64,000 bases of DNA from Lineus longissimus (lineage: Eukaryota > Nemertea > Pilidiophora > Heteronemertea > Lineidae). A program made the position numbers and the translations under genes. A model generated the notes under the pieces. That model saw only the letters and a list, made by a program, of their open reading frames with translations. It did not search any database and was not told the DNA's origin. This document shows positions 1 through 12,733 of this stretch, in pieces (positions within the stretch are counted from its first letter, which is position 1; each line of letters starts with the position of its first letter). The stretch spans positions 16,685,501 through 16,749,500 of the forward strand of contig NC_088310.1 in assembly GCF_910592395.1 (NCBI RefSeq), written 5' to 3'.

Positions 1-29
1 TAGGGTCCACCCTTACGAAAAAAATCTCA

Positions 30-190
30 GATTCAGCATGGTAAATTCAGCGTTCACCATGCTGAAATCAGAGTATACCATGCTCACCATGGTGAAATAT
101 TTCACTGTCCCAATTCATCATGGTGAAGTGCTGTCAGTTTGCCATGGTGAATTGTGGATATTACCATGGTGAAAATGAGGCAAATTTTTC
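30..190. repeat. Cluster of degenerate CACCATGGTGAA palindromes
   Basis: Short self-complementary words of the type ttcaccatggtgaa and its variants (accatgctgaa, catggtgaatt, ccatggtgaaaa) recur about seven times in 160 bp with irregular spacing. No reading frame runs through them. They look like a simple palindromic repeat at the edge of a longer element that starts outside the window. The identity is unknown. Confidence 0.5.
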
Positions 191-3100
191 CTAAGGGCAG
201 GTGACACTACTGATATTACTCATAGATGAAACTGTCTGAACTATACAGTTTTAAGGTCTTCATATTAAAAACTTGGAAGTCATGCCAAAATAAAAAAATT
301 TGTGTATTAGGCAAGAATGTAAAAACAGACTCATCCATCATGTTGAAAAACCAGTCTTAAAATTTTTATGGACGATGAAGGGGATTCAGGTTATCAGAAC
401 GAAATATGATTACCTGCTAAGAGTATTGTCAATTTCACAGGTCAAAGAAAACTTATCACTGGAAAATCAAAATGTCAAGTCGTTAAATCGACAGCCATTC
501 CTCTATAAACTTGACCAAGATTTTTGGTAAGTGGACCGTTAATGGACAATTAAATGCATCCGAGGGCACTCCTGGATGCGCCCAGTAAATAACCCGAACA
601 ATTTGCCTACTGAAGCCTTATTGGTATTTTGATGTATTGGGTCCTCAAGGAAAGGCCTACTGCGTTCCTGCAATGATGTAATTCAGCTTTCCCCAGGTTT
701 AGAGAGTGCTCAATGAAGGAAAGCGTTAACTTAAACTACTTAGAGATGAACCAAAGATTCAATTTATCCTCTGTCTGGCGGGGACTGAAAATTCTTTAGA
801 AATTGATTGTCTGTTGATTACGGTCCCGGACGCCGAGACTCGTTCAGTACACATGAGATTGGCATCTCCTTCATGATGTGAAGGTTCCATATCATCCGGG
901 GAGATAATGCCTTCATTTTGAAATTGATTTTAAAATGAGATTGATCGAATTTATACGTTGATATGCCAAAGATTTTTGTGTCGTGTTTTGAAACCAGGGA
1001 TGTGTGTTATCATCATGAATCTTGGAGATGAGTTGAAGTTAGATTTTAGGCCAGTAACAAGTGTTTTTTTGAAACCAGGGATGTCTTAGAAAAGGGCAAT
1101 TTGTCAGAGGCGTCAGATTTCAGAGTTCATGTTGATGGCTTGGACAATATACATTTATATGTATGATTTTAAAAGGATAACACAATTCCTTCAAATTTTG
1201 AATTTGAAGTTAAATTTGAGATTTGAGATTATTCATTGAATTGTAAATGATATTGATATACCCTGTTGGTCACATTGCCTTACCTGGTTTACTGTACAGA
1301 TGCAGTGTTTATATCTATTCACTTTAAGTACAGATGTAAAAATCTACACCCACATACAACATCAGCCTTTAAATATCTGATTGATGCCATACTTGGCCCC
1401 GTAACACATAGAATGTTTGGCTGAGGTATTCTACTTTTGCCTACATTAGATAATTTCCAAACAGGATTTTTGTTTGATTCACATGTTTTCTGTAGCTGTA
1501 ACTGATTATATAGTTGAAAATTTTCAATGCCAATTAAAGAGATCCAGTTGTGACACAAGTCTTTATTTAGACTAGCAGTACGTAGAAAAATAACTAAATT
1601 GGTAATTTCCTCTTATGCAGTTCGTTGAGTATTGAAATGCAACGTTATGTGATGTTACATAGATGCCCAGCTCACATGAGGGGAACTTGCTACTGTTAAG
1701 GTTTATCAATAAAAGCTTATTCCCACCTTAAGTTTTAACCAGGCCGTTTAAAACTCCCCATTTTTATAAGCGTTTCATGATAGGTTTCCTTTAAAGGCCT
1801 ACGCTGTTCGTTAAAAATTTTGAATTTGTAATTGAATTTGAATACTTTCAATTGCGTAAATACACACTGAATATAATTTTCAGCATTGCCTTGTGTAGGC
1901 AGATATACAAATACTATAAATACCAATTTTTAAGAAATTTGTATTCATAATAACTGCACTATGGCATTGTACGAACGGCGCACCTCTTTAAGGAATAGAG
2001 AAACAGGACATCTGCCGGCCAATAGTACGTAAAGAAGCTCTCAGATATGGGTGAAGTGCTGTTGCCCTACGCCTATGCTGATCACGTACGTTGTATTTTT
2101 TCTCTTTCATAAGCAAATAGATGTAAACATTGCTGCTTAACAGTAACCAGACATGATTTTGAAAAATCCACTTCCATCCTGTGCCAACCTAACGCAAACG
2201 TCGAGCGTACATCATTTTGGAAAGCTGGAAATGATGCTAGTGGTGACATCTGCAATAATATGGGTTCAGCTGAATTTGCTTATTTTCAAGGGAAGGCTAT
2301 TTTGAAGGAAGGGGGATTTGCTTTGGAAATGGATATTGAAGAATAAAGTTCTCTCACCTTCAGAGTGTTGCTTGGACAATGTTGGATATTCAAAGGCCTG
2401 TTTTATTTGTGTATATTGTTTCCATGTAGCCCTCTGGAAGTGTCAGTATAAACTTCTCTCCACAGGTGGCAGTCAGTTAGTTTGATGCATCAGGCATGAT
2501 AGTTCTGTGTCCTGCTGTTGCCACCTTCGGAGATGGTGTACACAGCATTTCCAGGGTGCCACATGGAAGCAAATCCATGAATGACGAACATGGTGTTATA
2601 AGTTGGTTAATGTCATCATTAAGTTATACATGTTGCCTGAGCTTTCCCATGAAGTTTGTTTACTTAAAAAAGTCTTCAGCTCTTTGATGGCTGTTAGGGA
2701 TTGCAGATGAGAAATGGTGACCTGAGAGTTTGATATGGGTTGTGGTCAACCATGGAGGGGGTGGGGCAAAAATCATCTATGATGAAGGTCCAATTGGGAA
2801 TGCCTGGCCACCACAGTAAAACTGCGTTTCAGTCTTCTCTGATGAGACCACTTAGCACAAAAAGCATTTGTGGCACATTAAAGAGTGAAATCATGCTCCA
2901 TGTTCAACATTATGGAGCTAACCATTCCACAGCATTGCCCATATGATGACTGATGTGTCCTTCAAATTTCAGAGCATTTGGTTGAAGAGTAAAACTTTGA
3001 TGACAAAAAATGTCCAAAAATTTGTCAATGCATTTTCAGTTAAATTCCAAACTTTGTAGCCTTGGGATTTTTCTCAAAATGGCAAAAACGAATATATGTC

Positions 3101-4500
3101 TTTTTGCGATATAGCTTAACTCTTCATGTAGGGCCTACAATCAGCTGAAAGGGCTACAGAAACAATAAAGAACCTCATAGAGCTGTTTTGAATTTTTCTG
3201 TTTTTATGACATTCATGTCATTTGAAGTGGCATATTGATAAAGGATTTCTCAAAACTTGACTGGTTGTAATTTCCTGCGTTATATTGATATTATCTTGAT
3301 GTGAAAATATTTCCTTTTATACACTGAAATACATGTATATCTTGGGGCTTACTTCATCATGTCATTATGGTTGAACTGCTGCCCGACATACAAGTTCAAC
3401 TTCACTTCGACCAATTGGGAAAGCTAAACATTATAACTGGTCTTTTATGAGACACCCTTCTGTTTAAAAGAATTATTCCTTGCACTTTGACATGTTTAAG
3501 CTGATTGTGATTTTGTTGTTTTCTGTTGATGCTGTTGTTGACTTTGTTGAATTTTATTGAAGATTTCTGAATGCGAAATATACTCAGTAAGTTGTACAAA
3601 ATTCATATATCAAATATATGTGCTTCCAAAGGAAACTGAATGAATATGATGAATAAATATGTATTCTATACAAAATTAATGAATTTGTTGTTATGGTTTG
3701 TTATACTTGACCCTGAAGGTTAAGGCCTACACGAGTGTTTTCACGGTCAGCCATGTTGGAAGGCAGAACAATGATTTGTCGTGCCTGACTTAACTGAAAC
3801 AAATGCTGTCATGGTCATTTGGACATGCTGTCTTTTGTCTGCCCCTCCAACATGATAGGTGATGACGTCACGTGACGCCACTCTATTGTTGCAGAGGTAT
3901 TTAAGGAGCGAAATCAGCTCCAATAGTGTCAAGATTGGCAGTTGGCTTTGACGTGGGACGCATGCGCCTGGCTTCGTCTGTCTTCAGTCCAGCCACCATG
4001 TTATCCAAACATGTCTTCACAAAACCGAAAATAATCACGGTAAGAACATATTGAATTTCCACCCAAACTTTTAGTTTACAACACAAGTATCACATTCAGT
4101 TGTTTAAAAACTTTCAAAAGTCGACTGAGTTCACATATTTTTGGTTTGACCATTGGCATTGGTCATTTTCGCGTGTTGCGCGGCATGGTATAAATGTACA
4201 ATCTCAGTCGAAAGAAAATTGCCGGGATTTATTGGTCAAGGGAATTGTTGAAAGTATGCATAGGTTTGGATTTGAAATATTATTATATTTTTTGTGTTTT
4301 CTACCATTATCTGATTAGGAAATTGATGAAGAGAAATATACATAAGTGACGATCAGGAAAACAAAAACCAAGAATTGAAATTTATTTTTTGACTGAGCAT
4401 AGCTCCAGCTCATGCAAATATCATTATATCAGAAGAATAACTTTATCAGTAAATTGATATTTAGCTCGCCGTCAGTTGAACTCTAGATCTCTAGTGTACA
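191..4500. other. No gene recognised; AT-rich non-coding DNA
   Basis: Only short open frames occur here, and none shows a recognisable domain or a convincing exon with matching splice sites. Scattered AATAAA-like signals (for example near 1707 and 2343) and many gggcctac/taggcctac words are compatible with intronic or 3' UTR sequence. The stretch 2740-2960 is free of stops but has no family signature. I see no transposon ends. Confidence 0.5.
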
Positions 4501-4510
4501 GCACTTAGTA

Positions 4511-7500
4511 AGCCCCCCTTTAGGAGGGGCTCTTAAGATACACGTGTGTGTGGGAGTATATACTGATTTGATGAGAAATAAAGAGAGTAAATATTGTATA
4601 TCCTACAAACAATTTTTTTTGGTATTTTTCTGAATTAGGCCTAACTCCGTTGAGTTTACCGATTTCTCCGCGATCTTCCGGTGGTGGTTGCTATCCCATT
4701 GATTGAAATTAATTTAAATTAATTTAAATCTTCATGGGAATTCGCTACATCATATGCCTAAGAAATTGGCCAATTATATTAATATTTTTATTATTAGAGA
4801 AATATCCGTCCTAAATAATGACAGAAAAGGGTGGTTTATTTCAATTTTGTGTCGACATGATCGAGGTCACGTGACATAAAAACAAAACAATCGCACACAC
4901 CCGTCCAAAAAAGGCACTTTAAGAAAAACAAATACGTTTTTCCAGCTTAAAACCACACTGACGACTAAGTTATATTGGTCTTCTGCCCAAATCTGAAGTA
5001 TCAAAATGAATCACAAACTAGAACTAGCTCTATTTAGCAAAAGTTGCGTGAAAAATTCGGGTGAGCGACATTCTGCACCCTAGCGGCCAATAATTAAACT
5101 ACTTTCAGCCGTCTGCTCCGGTCACGTTAGGGAGTTTTTCCCAAATGTACGCGATGATGACGTGCCCCATTAACAGGACGTAACATCTATTTTAAAATGC
5201 GTTTCCCAAAGTGAATGCATGAGGACAACCTATTTGTGTCGTATATCACTGGAAACGCCCGATTCCCGTGAATAAGGACAATCACAATGTATTACATTAC
5301 CAAAACAAAAATGTGTCGGAAGGAACTATATGGATGGTCCCATCGCACCCCCCCTCCAGCAGTATGACACAGAAGGGCTAGTTGACTGTCCACCCGGGGG
5401 GGGGGGGGGGTTTGGGGGGGGCTTCCCCCCAACGCACAGGTAAAAACCTATGTCGACGGAGGGGGGTTTGGGGGTGTCCCCCCATTGTAACAGCTGTAGT
5501 TGTTAGAGCTTGCACTTAACATATGCTCGTAGGGGGGTTCGGGGGAGCTCCCCCGACCAAAAGGGGGGCTCACTAAGTCCTTGACTTTACATATTAAGAC
5601 CCCCTTTAGGAGGGGCTCTTAAGATACACGTGTGTGCGGGAGTATATAATGTAAATGAAGTGAAATAAAGAGAGTAAATATTGTATATCCAACAAACAAT
5701 TTTTTTTGGTATTTTTCTGAATTAACTCCGTTGAGTTTACCGATTTCTCCGCGATCTTCCGGTGGTGGTTGCTATCCCATTGATTGAAATTAATTTAAAT
5801 TAATTTAAATCTTCATGGGTATTCGCTACATCATATGCCTAAGAAATTGGCCAATTATATTAATATTTTTATTAGAGAAATATCCGTCCTAAATAATGAC
5901 AGAAAAGGGTGGTTTATTTCAATTTTGTGTCGACATGATCGAGGTCACGTGACATAAAAACAAAACAATCGCACACACCCGTCCAAAAAAGGCACTTTAA
6001 GAAAAACAAATACGTTTTTCCAGCTTAAAACCACACTGACGACTAAGTTATATTGGTCTTCTGCCCAAATCTGAAGTATCAAAATGAATCACAAACTAGA
6101 ACTAGCTCTATTTGGCTATAGTTGCGTGAAAAATTCGGGTGAGCGACAAGGAGGATACCGCGGTGACGTCACGGCTTTTCCAAGATGGCGCTGCATATTG
6201 TAAACAAACTCGATCCACGGCCAAGGGAAAATCAAGTCATCAAAAAAGTTAGATTTTTCGCATCAAATCAGAGTTATTAGTACTTTTCTGCTATGAAATA
6301 AGTCTTCAGACAATAAGCTATCATTTGAATAATGAAAAGTGCTGTTTTGATGGGGAAAAATAGGGTTTTTTAAACCAAATAGCCGGCACCGATCTTCCAA
6401 AATTAGCGATGGTTTCAAAACAGTCTCCCAGATATGGGGCAATCTCTTCATTATCATAATGGGATTTGGAGGCATAATTACAGATTTTACAAGTTCGAGA
6501 CCTGTAATACCTAAAACTCGCATAGATCCCCATAGATCCCCTCTATTTGTCGAGTTAGCGCCCCTGTAAGTTCATGCATTTTCGGACACTAGAACGAAAT
6601 CTTCCTGCGGATATCGCGGTTTCGGTGATGATTTAAGGAGAAATTGACTGTTCTTAGAGTTGTATGGGACAGAAATGAGTTCATACTTCATGAATACATG
6701 AATATATTATGATATGGGCGGGCTTCTAAGTCAAAACAATAACAAACTCAACTGCATCTCTACCGTGTATCGCGTAGTGCATTGCCTAGTGTATTTCGTA
6801 GTGTATTTTAGCGGAGACATTATTTCCCATTATTTCCGCACTTTGGCCACGCCAAACGTCTTTTTTATTCGTGGAAGTTAATCTGCTCTGTAAATTTTAT
6901 TCTACACAGGAAGAATCCATACTAGGTATTGCAATATTTCATGTCTATTGGTGTTTTTGTGTACAGGAGCGCACCAGACAGTGGGCCGTGGAGATATGTT
7001 CAGTGCTGGTGCTGTCAGTAGACTGAATCTGATTGGCCATAGCGATCACTAATATGGGTCGGGATCACGTGATGTGACGTCACCGCGGTATCCTCCTTGG
7101 GTGAGCGACGTACATTCTGTACCCTAGCGGCCAATAATTAAACTACTTTCAGCCGTCTGCTCCGGTCTCGTTAGGGAGTTTTTCCCAAATGTACGCGATG
7201 ATGACGTGCCCCATTAACAGGACGTAACATCTATTTTAAAATGCGTTTCGAAAGTGAATGCATGAAGACAACCCATTTACCGTGAATAAGGACAATCACA
7301 ATGTATTACATTACCAAAACAAAAATGTGTCGGAAGGAACTATAATTACTATATGGATGGTCCCATCGCACCCCCCCCCCCCTCCAGCAGTATGACACAG
7401 AAGGGCTAGTTGACTGTCCACCGGGGGGGGGGGGGGGTTTGGGGGGAGCTTCCCCCCAACGCACTGGTAAAAACCTATGTCGACGGAGGGGGGTTTGGGG

Positions 7501-8700
7501 GGGTGTCCCCCCATTGTAACAGCTGTAGTTGTTCGAGCTTGCACTTAACATATGCTCGTAGGGGGGTTCGGGGGAGCTCCCCCGACCTAAAGGGGGGCTC
7601 ACTAAGTCCTTGACTTTACATATTAAGCCCCCCTTTAGGAGGGGCTCTTAAGATACACGTGTGTGTGGGAGTATATACTGATTTGATGAGAAATAAAGAG
7701 AGTAAATATTGTATATCCTACAAACAATTTTTTTGGTATTTTTCTGAATTAACTCCGTTGAGTTTACCGATTTCTCCGCGATCTTCCGGTGGTGGTTGCT
7801 ATCCCATTGATTGAAATTAATTTAAATTAATTTAAATCTTCATGGGTATTCGCTACATCATATGCCTAAGAAATTGGCCAATTATATTAATATTTTTATT
7901 AGAGAAATATCCGTCCTAAATAATGACAGAAAAGGGTGGTTTATTTCAATTTTGTGTCGACATGATCGAGGTCACGTGACATAAAAACAAAACAATCGCA
8001 CACACCCGTCCAAAAAAGGTACTTTAAGAAAAACAAATACGTTTTTCCAGCTTAAAACCACACTGACGACTAAGTTATATTGGTCTTCTGCCCAAATCTG
8101 AAGTATCAAAATGAATCACAAACTAGAACTAGCTCTATTTAGCAAAAGTTGCGTGAAAAATTCGGGTGAGCGACATTCTGCACCCTAGCGGCCAATAATT
8201 AAACTACTTTCAGCCGTCTGCTCCGGTCTCGTTAGGGAGTTTTTCCCAAATGTACGCGATGATGACGTGCCCCATTAACAGGACGTAACATCTATTTTAA
8301 AATGCGTTTCCAAAGTGAATGCATGAGGACAACCTATTTGTGTCGTATATCACTGGAAACGCCCGATTCCCGTGAATAAGGACAATCACAATGTATTACA
8401 TTACCAAAACAAAAATGTGTCGGAAGGAACTATATGGATGGTCCCATCGCACCCCCCCCCTCCAGCAGTATGACACAGAAGGGCTAGTTGACTGTCCACC
8501 GGGGGGGGGGGGGGGTTGGGGGGAGCTTCCCCCCAACGCACTGGTAAAAACCTATGTCGACGGAGGGGGGTTTGGGGGTGTCCCCCCATTGTAACAGCTG
8601 TAGTTGTTAGAGCTTGCACTTAACATATGCTCGTAGGGGGGTTCGGGGGAGCTCCCCCGACCTAAAGGGGGGCTCACTAAGTCCTTGACTTTACATATTA
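4511..8700. repeat. Three-unit tandem array of a ~1.08 kb G-rich element with 14-bp inverted ends
   Basis: Units run 4511-5596, 5597-7625 and 7626-8694. Without the 962 bp added by the MITE and its target duplication, unit 2 is also about 1.07 kb. Each unit opens with agcccccctttagg (unit 2 has one change) and closes with its complement cctaaaggggggct. Successive units are joined by the same 26-bp spacer that starts cactaagtcc. Inside are a conserved AT-rich block, a CACGTG-containing block, and near the end several runs of 6 to 16 G (for example 5397-5413, 7423-7437, 8502-8515). Short frames in the G-rich end are glycine/proline-rich artefacts. The inverted ends suggest a non-autonomous DNA element; the identical spacers suggest amplification as a tandem block rather than separate insertions. 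Confidence 0.85.
6148..7098. mobile_element. 951-bp MITE with perfect 25-bp TIRs and 11-bp TSD (MULE-like)
   Basis: The two ends (6148-6172 and 7074-7098) are perfect 25-bp inverted repeats beginning aaggaggataccgcgg. Immediately outside, gggtgagcgac occurs at 6137-6147 and again at 7099-7109. The sister array units 1 and 3 lack the element at this point and have a single gggtgagcgac, so the insertion is directly visible. A 9-11 bp target duplication fits Mutator-like elements. The interior has no transposase frame, so it is non-autonomous. It must have inserted after or during amplification, because only unit 2 carries it. Confidence 0.9.
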
Positions 8701-8704
8701 GGAT

Positions 8705-9227
8705 TATATTCTGCCATGCATGCGCCTGTGAACAAGGTTCCTTGTGTCCAGTACAACACTCACAATAAGTCCATACCAAGGCCTGTGCATGTCCATGAGC
8801 TTCCACCTGAGGGCGAGCTTGTGGGTCATGTTGATTATCTTCGTCAAATCCATTTCTTGGGGACCGTGCTGATTGAAAGTCTAAATCTGCTCTTGGGGAA
8901 ACTTTTTCACCCATGAATGAAGTTTGAGACAAATTCTTAAGTTGAGGTGTTCGACATGGATTAAACAACCATAGGCCAGCAGTGAATAAAAGGCCAACCG
9001 GATCTTATCGGGACCATTTTTTGTGGTTTTTGGTGGCCTTCCAATGTTTGCAATGTGTGTAACGTTGCGCTATGTACACAGCAACTCCGTTCTGATGCAA
9101 TTCCATATTCCTCCCGACTCCCTTTTTCCTATTCGTTGTGACGTACCCCCATATTTGTAAGCTTTGCGGGGTGCATCAGAGACCGCGTTTGATTCAGCCA
9201 GATTATCAATTAATGGTCCTATATTGC
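8705..9227. repeat. ~520-bp repeat X, left copy
   Basis: This block, from attctgccatgcatgcgcc to the LTR at 9228, recurs in direct orientation to the right of the Gypsy element as two pieces (26207-26337 and 29609-29936). The Gypsy LTRs sit exactly between the end of this copy and the start of the other. The simplest reading is that X is a tandem repeat monomer or a local duplication and the Gypsy landed at the monomer junction. A minus-strand open frame crosses it (8552-8968), but I recognise no domain. Confidence 0.75.
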
Positions 9228-9430
9228 TGTGAAGGTCGATTATCTCCTCCTTTCAGTCCACGTTTTATTGAAAGATCACTCGTGGTTACATCACAAATAC
9301 CAACTTTTATTCTCAAAATCTGAACTTCGTTTGGAAACTCCAAGGGCGTCACCGGAAGAGCCTCACTGCGAAGCTGCTCTGCGCAGCGCTGAATGTTAAA
9401 GGGGCAGTGGCCCAATATGTGCCCTCCACA
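9228..9430 (-). repeat. Gypsy 3' LTR (203 bp)
   Basis: This copy is nearly identical to 26001-26203 and has the same length. On the minus strand it starts TGTGGAGGGC and ends CCTTCACA, with the TG...CA ends expected of an LTR. A purine tract adjoins it on the internal side. Confidence 0.93.
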
Positions 9431-9445
9431 TACCTCCCCCCTTAG
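9431..9445 (-). promoter_or_regulatory. Polypurine tract of the Gypsy element
   Basis: The minus strand reads ctaaggggggaggta directly against the 3' LTR. A purine run in this position primes plus-strand DNA synthesis in LTR elements and confirms both the LTR boundary and the element's orientation. Confidence 0.85.
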
Positions 9446-9593
9446 GGAAGACTCGTCCGAGTCTTGAATATTCAAAATGGGCCTAATTACAACAATTTTT
9501 AGGCCAAACCAGATATGACGTTACAACAGCTCTTATTAGCCTGCATCCAGCAACCGACTGCTTGGTATGCACATTGATCCTTCGTGCCTGTAC

Positions 9594-9797
9594 TGTCCAT
9601 CTCAGTATACAGCACGGCTCTGGATCCTCTTCAAAACATGGTCTAACTCTCCGGCCTGAAAATAAAATACATCACGGGCAACCTGACCTCGTGTGTCCAT
9701 CTCAGTATACAGCACGGCTGTGGATCCTCTTCAAAACATGGTCTAACTCTCCGGCCTGAAAATAAAATACATCACGGGTAACCTGACCTCGTGTGTC
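9594..9797. repeat. 100-bp tandem duplication in the Gypsy 3' region
   Basis: The segment beginning tgtccatctcagtatacag at 9594 repeats almost exactly at 9694, with a period of 100 bp. It lies between the integrase end and the 3' LTR, where no coding domain is seen. Confidence 0.9.
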
Positions 9798-10349
9798 TGA
9801 ACAGCTACTGACATGACTGAAACATATCAACCGATGCACACAAAAAATGCGCGTAGCTAACGTACGACATCACTAACAACTACCCTGCATGGAACAGCGA
9901 AACATATACACATCCCCTCCCGCCTTAGGAGAATACACCATCCAGACTTGTGCCCAGTCTCCTGAAAGAAGCGAATGGTAGCCTCCTGAATTACCGTCAT
10001 CAATGTTCGCTCTGAGGCACAATCGCTCAATGAGAACATGGGATCACTACAATACTAGTGGGAGCTATGATTGGTGCTGAGACACAGTCCTCCAAGCTAA
10101 AAGAATATAGGGTGCAGTGGATAAAGTAGAACGTCTTTCCTTTTCCCCATTGTTCACAATCATGACAACGTCACTGATTCCCTATACGACCCTAAATGAA
10201 ATACCCCCACTACGTCACAACACAATTCCTTCGAATAAGCAAAAACCGAAATTCAGTCAAGTCTCTGATTCCCGAATATCACATAAGTTGAACTCCTTGG
10301 TATTTCGTTGGCTTGGTAAGTAGCCTCCCTATTCGTCCGGTTTATTTAC

Positions 10350-10480
10350 TGACTAGGGAACATTTTCGTAGGCCCAGGCATTATTCTTGCCATCGCCTTC
10401 CCATCAGGGTCGGTCGCGCGGGTAGGGAATATTTCCGAAGGCCCAGGCGTTATTTAGCCATCGCCTTCCCATCATGCCCG
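10350..10480. repeat. Imperfect ~68-bp tandem duplication
   Basis: Two diverged copies share the words gtaggcccaggc / gaaggcccaggc and ccatcgccttcccatca. They lie just beyond the integrase stop in the Gypsy 3' non-coding region. Confidence 0.7.
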
Positions 10481-12351
10481 TTCCATATCAAGCCCCTTGG
10501 ACTCGTGATTTTCCAACGCCTGCCTAAGGACCAGCTCCGGCTCGGGTGCGTCCAATGGCTGTCCTTTTACAAAGTCATTTAGGCGTGTTGGTCTCCTGAC
10601 TACTCTCCCCGCCCTAGTGACTACTGATGCCGGGATATCAGGTTGCACTGCTACCTCCACTGGCTCTGGTCAAGCTTGGTCTGGTTCGACTACGAACGGT
10701 TCTGGTTCAAAAGCATCCGGTGGCGGCATGGGTGCTGCTGGTTCCGGCATTGCTGGTCTGGCCTCTGGTCATTATCGTTGTCTGGGTGTAACGGACTCGG
10801 GATCCGTGGAGCCTCGTATGGCTTCAGTCTGTTATGGTGGACTACCACAATTTTTCCAGTCCGTTCGTGCTGTATGCGGTAGATCACACCTGGCATCCCG
10901 TCCGCTGACTGGATCCTCTTCCTAACCAGATACGGTCCGTCCCATGGCAGGGCCAGTTTTCGGTGGCGGTGCTCAGACACCATCATTAGCAACCACACCC
11001 TATCTCCAGCTCGGTACGGATGGAGGTGAGACCATTTGTAGTACACCTTTCTTTGGCGTTTTTGTGAAGTTGCTTAAGTGGTCCCTAGTCTATTCAAAAG
11101 CTGACTGCAGTCCTCTATGCAGGTCTTTTGCATAACTTCCGGCTTTATTCCAATAGTGAGGTGTGGGTGTGCCATAAATCACATCTGGGGGTAATCGTGG
11201 TTCTCGTCCATGCATCAGAAAGAAAGGAGAGAATCCGGTAGATTCATGTACGCTTGAGTTGTACGCGAGCGCGACTGGGCCCAGATGCAGATCCCAATCG
11301 GTACCATTTTTTTGTCTTTGGTGTTCTTTGCTATCATGTCCTTCAGTGTTTTGTTATACCGCTCCACCATGAAATTGCCTTGGGGAAGATAGGCGGTGGT
11401 TCGTGATTTGTAAATTTCTAAAAGGACACACAGTTCCTGGCAGACGTCGGCTTCAAACTGTCTATCCTGATCCAACTCTCAGGGACTCCGTGGTCCCGGT
11501 CGTATTCACGGAACAAAATATCGGCCACAGTTCGAGCTCTTTGGTCCTTCATTGGGTATACGTTGGAATATTTCGTGAAATGATCTTCGACCACCAGGGC
11601 ATAATGGTTACCTCTGGGTGATACAGGTAGCTCTGTGATGTCCATGGCTATCAATTCCAAAGGCCGGCTGGTTTTGATGCCCTCCATTGGTGCTTTCATC
11701 CCTGGTACCGGCTTTCTGTGGGCTACACATAGGGGACCGTTGCGGCAAAAGTCGTGCACTTCTGCAATCATGCCTGGCCAGAAGAATCTGTCATTCACTT
11801 TGCACAGGGTTTTGTTCCGACCGAAGTGTGCGGCGGTTACCCCTGCATGAATATCTTGGAGAGCTGAGAGACGTATAGTCCTGGTGGGAGGACTTGCGGC
11901 AGGTATGTTTTTCCCTTTGATTTCTGACAATGACAGAGAACTGGATTTCCAGTCTCTCAAACTCTCTCCAATACTTCTTTAAAATTCTGCCTTGGTCTGT
12001 CATCTGCTTCTAGTCTGGTTAGGACTTAGAATGAACCCATTTGCGAACCATAGAGATATCCGGGTCTAACTCCTGCTCAGCTCCCACTGACTCAGCAGGA
12101 TCCACGACATCAGTTAGTGACGCCATTGAGGTTAGTATTACACCCGGAGTATCGTGGGCGCTGGCAGGTATCTGTGTCACAACTGAAGGTGCGAAACGGA
12201 CAGTTTCCCTTTGTTTATCCTTCTTGGGTTTCAAAACCACAAGCTCTTGTTCCGTTGGTTTCAATCTGTACCATGTGGACTTCCTGGTACGTTGCCTCCC
12301 CTTACTGGGTTTTTCCGCTTCTTCATTAACGACAGGGGCGACATGAACCAC
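10472..12351 (-). pseudogene. pol: Gypsy integrase region of pol (frameshifted)
   Basis: Reading leftwards, the linker (12351-12019) leads to a zinc-binding H2C2 segment with the words IHAGVTAAHFGRNK and FCRNGPLC near 11880-11720. The catalytic core follows with LIAMDITELP (first Asp), the downstream ALVVEDHFTKYSNVYP and a distal [11 protein letters not shown] holding the Glu. The C-terminal domain at 11046-10690 has GDRVWL, WDGPYLVRKRI and VVHHNRLKPY, and the tail ends TRAGRVVRRPTR near 10600, typical of Gypsy pol. Integrase joins the cDNA copy to the genome. At least three frameshifts break it (near 12010, 11470 and 11050), so no functional protein is expected. Confidence 0.92.
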
Positions 12352-12733
12352 CTGTGTTTTCTCTAGTGATTCGGCCTCTTTTTTCTTTTTTTTTTTACAA
12401 AGAATTTATTCGGTTTATATTGTACATGTATTTTACAGTTAAAAGCCGAAGGCTTAAACTACTGCAAAATACGAATATATACAAATAGTTACATAAGTTT
12501 ATAAAGATACGAATAGTGACATAAGTTTTTTAAAGATAATTTGAAGAGAAATACAAAATATATAATTGAAAAACATGTGAAGTTGAAATGTAGTAAATTT
12601 CGTAAAACTGAGAAAAAAAGGATAGATAGTTTGGAAAGTGCAGGGGGACAGGGGTGCAAGAGTTAGGAATGATCATACGAGTTTGGGGTTGGCGGAAAAG
12701 GAGAAGAGGGGGGGTCAGATATTTTTCTTTGAG

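Noticed and set aside
2496-2946. Adjoining + frames near 2.5-2.9 kb
   Set aside because: No domain, no consistent splice sites, and no repeat family recognised.
7306-7613. Pro/Gly-rich frames in the G-tract regions
   Set aside because: They arise from poly(G)/poly(C) runs in the tandem array and have no conserved start or domain.
9594-9797. 100-bp direct repeats as a possible second LTR pair
   Set aside because: They are immediately adjacent in tandem with no internal region, so they are a simple duplication.
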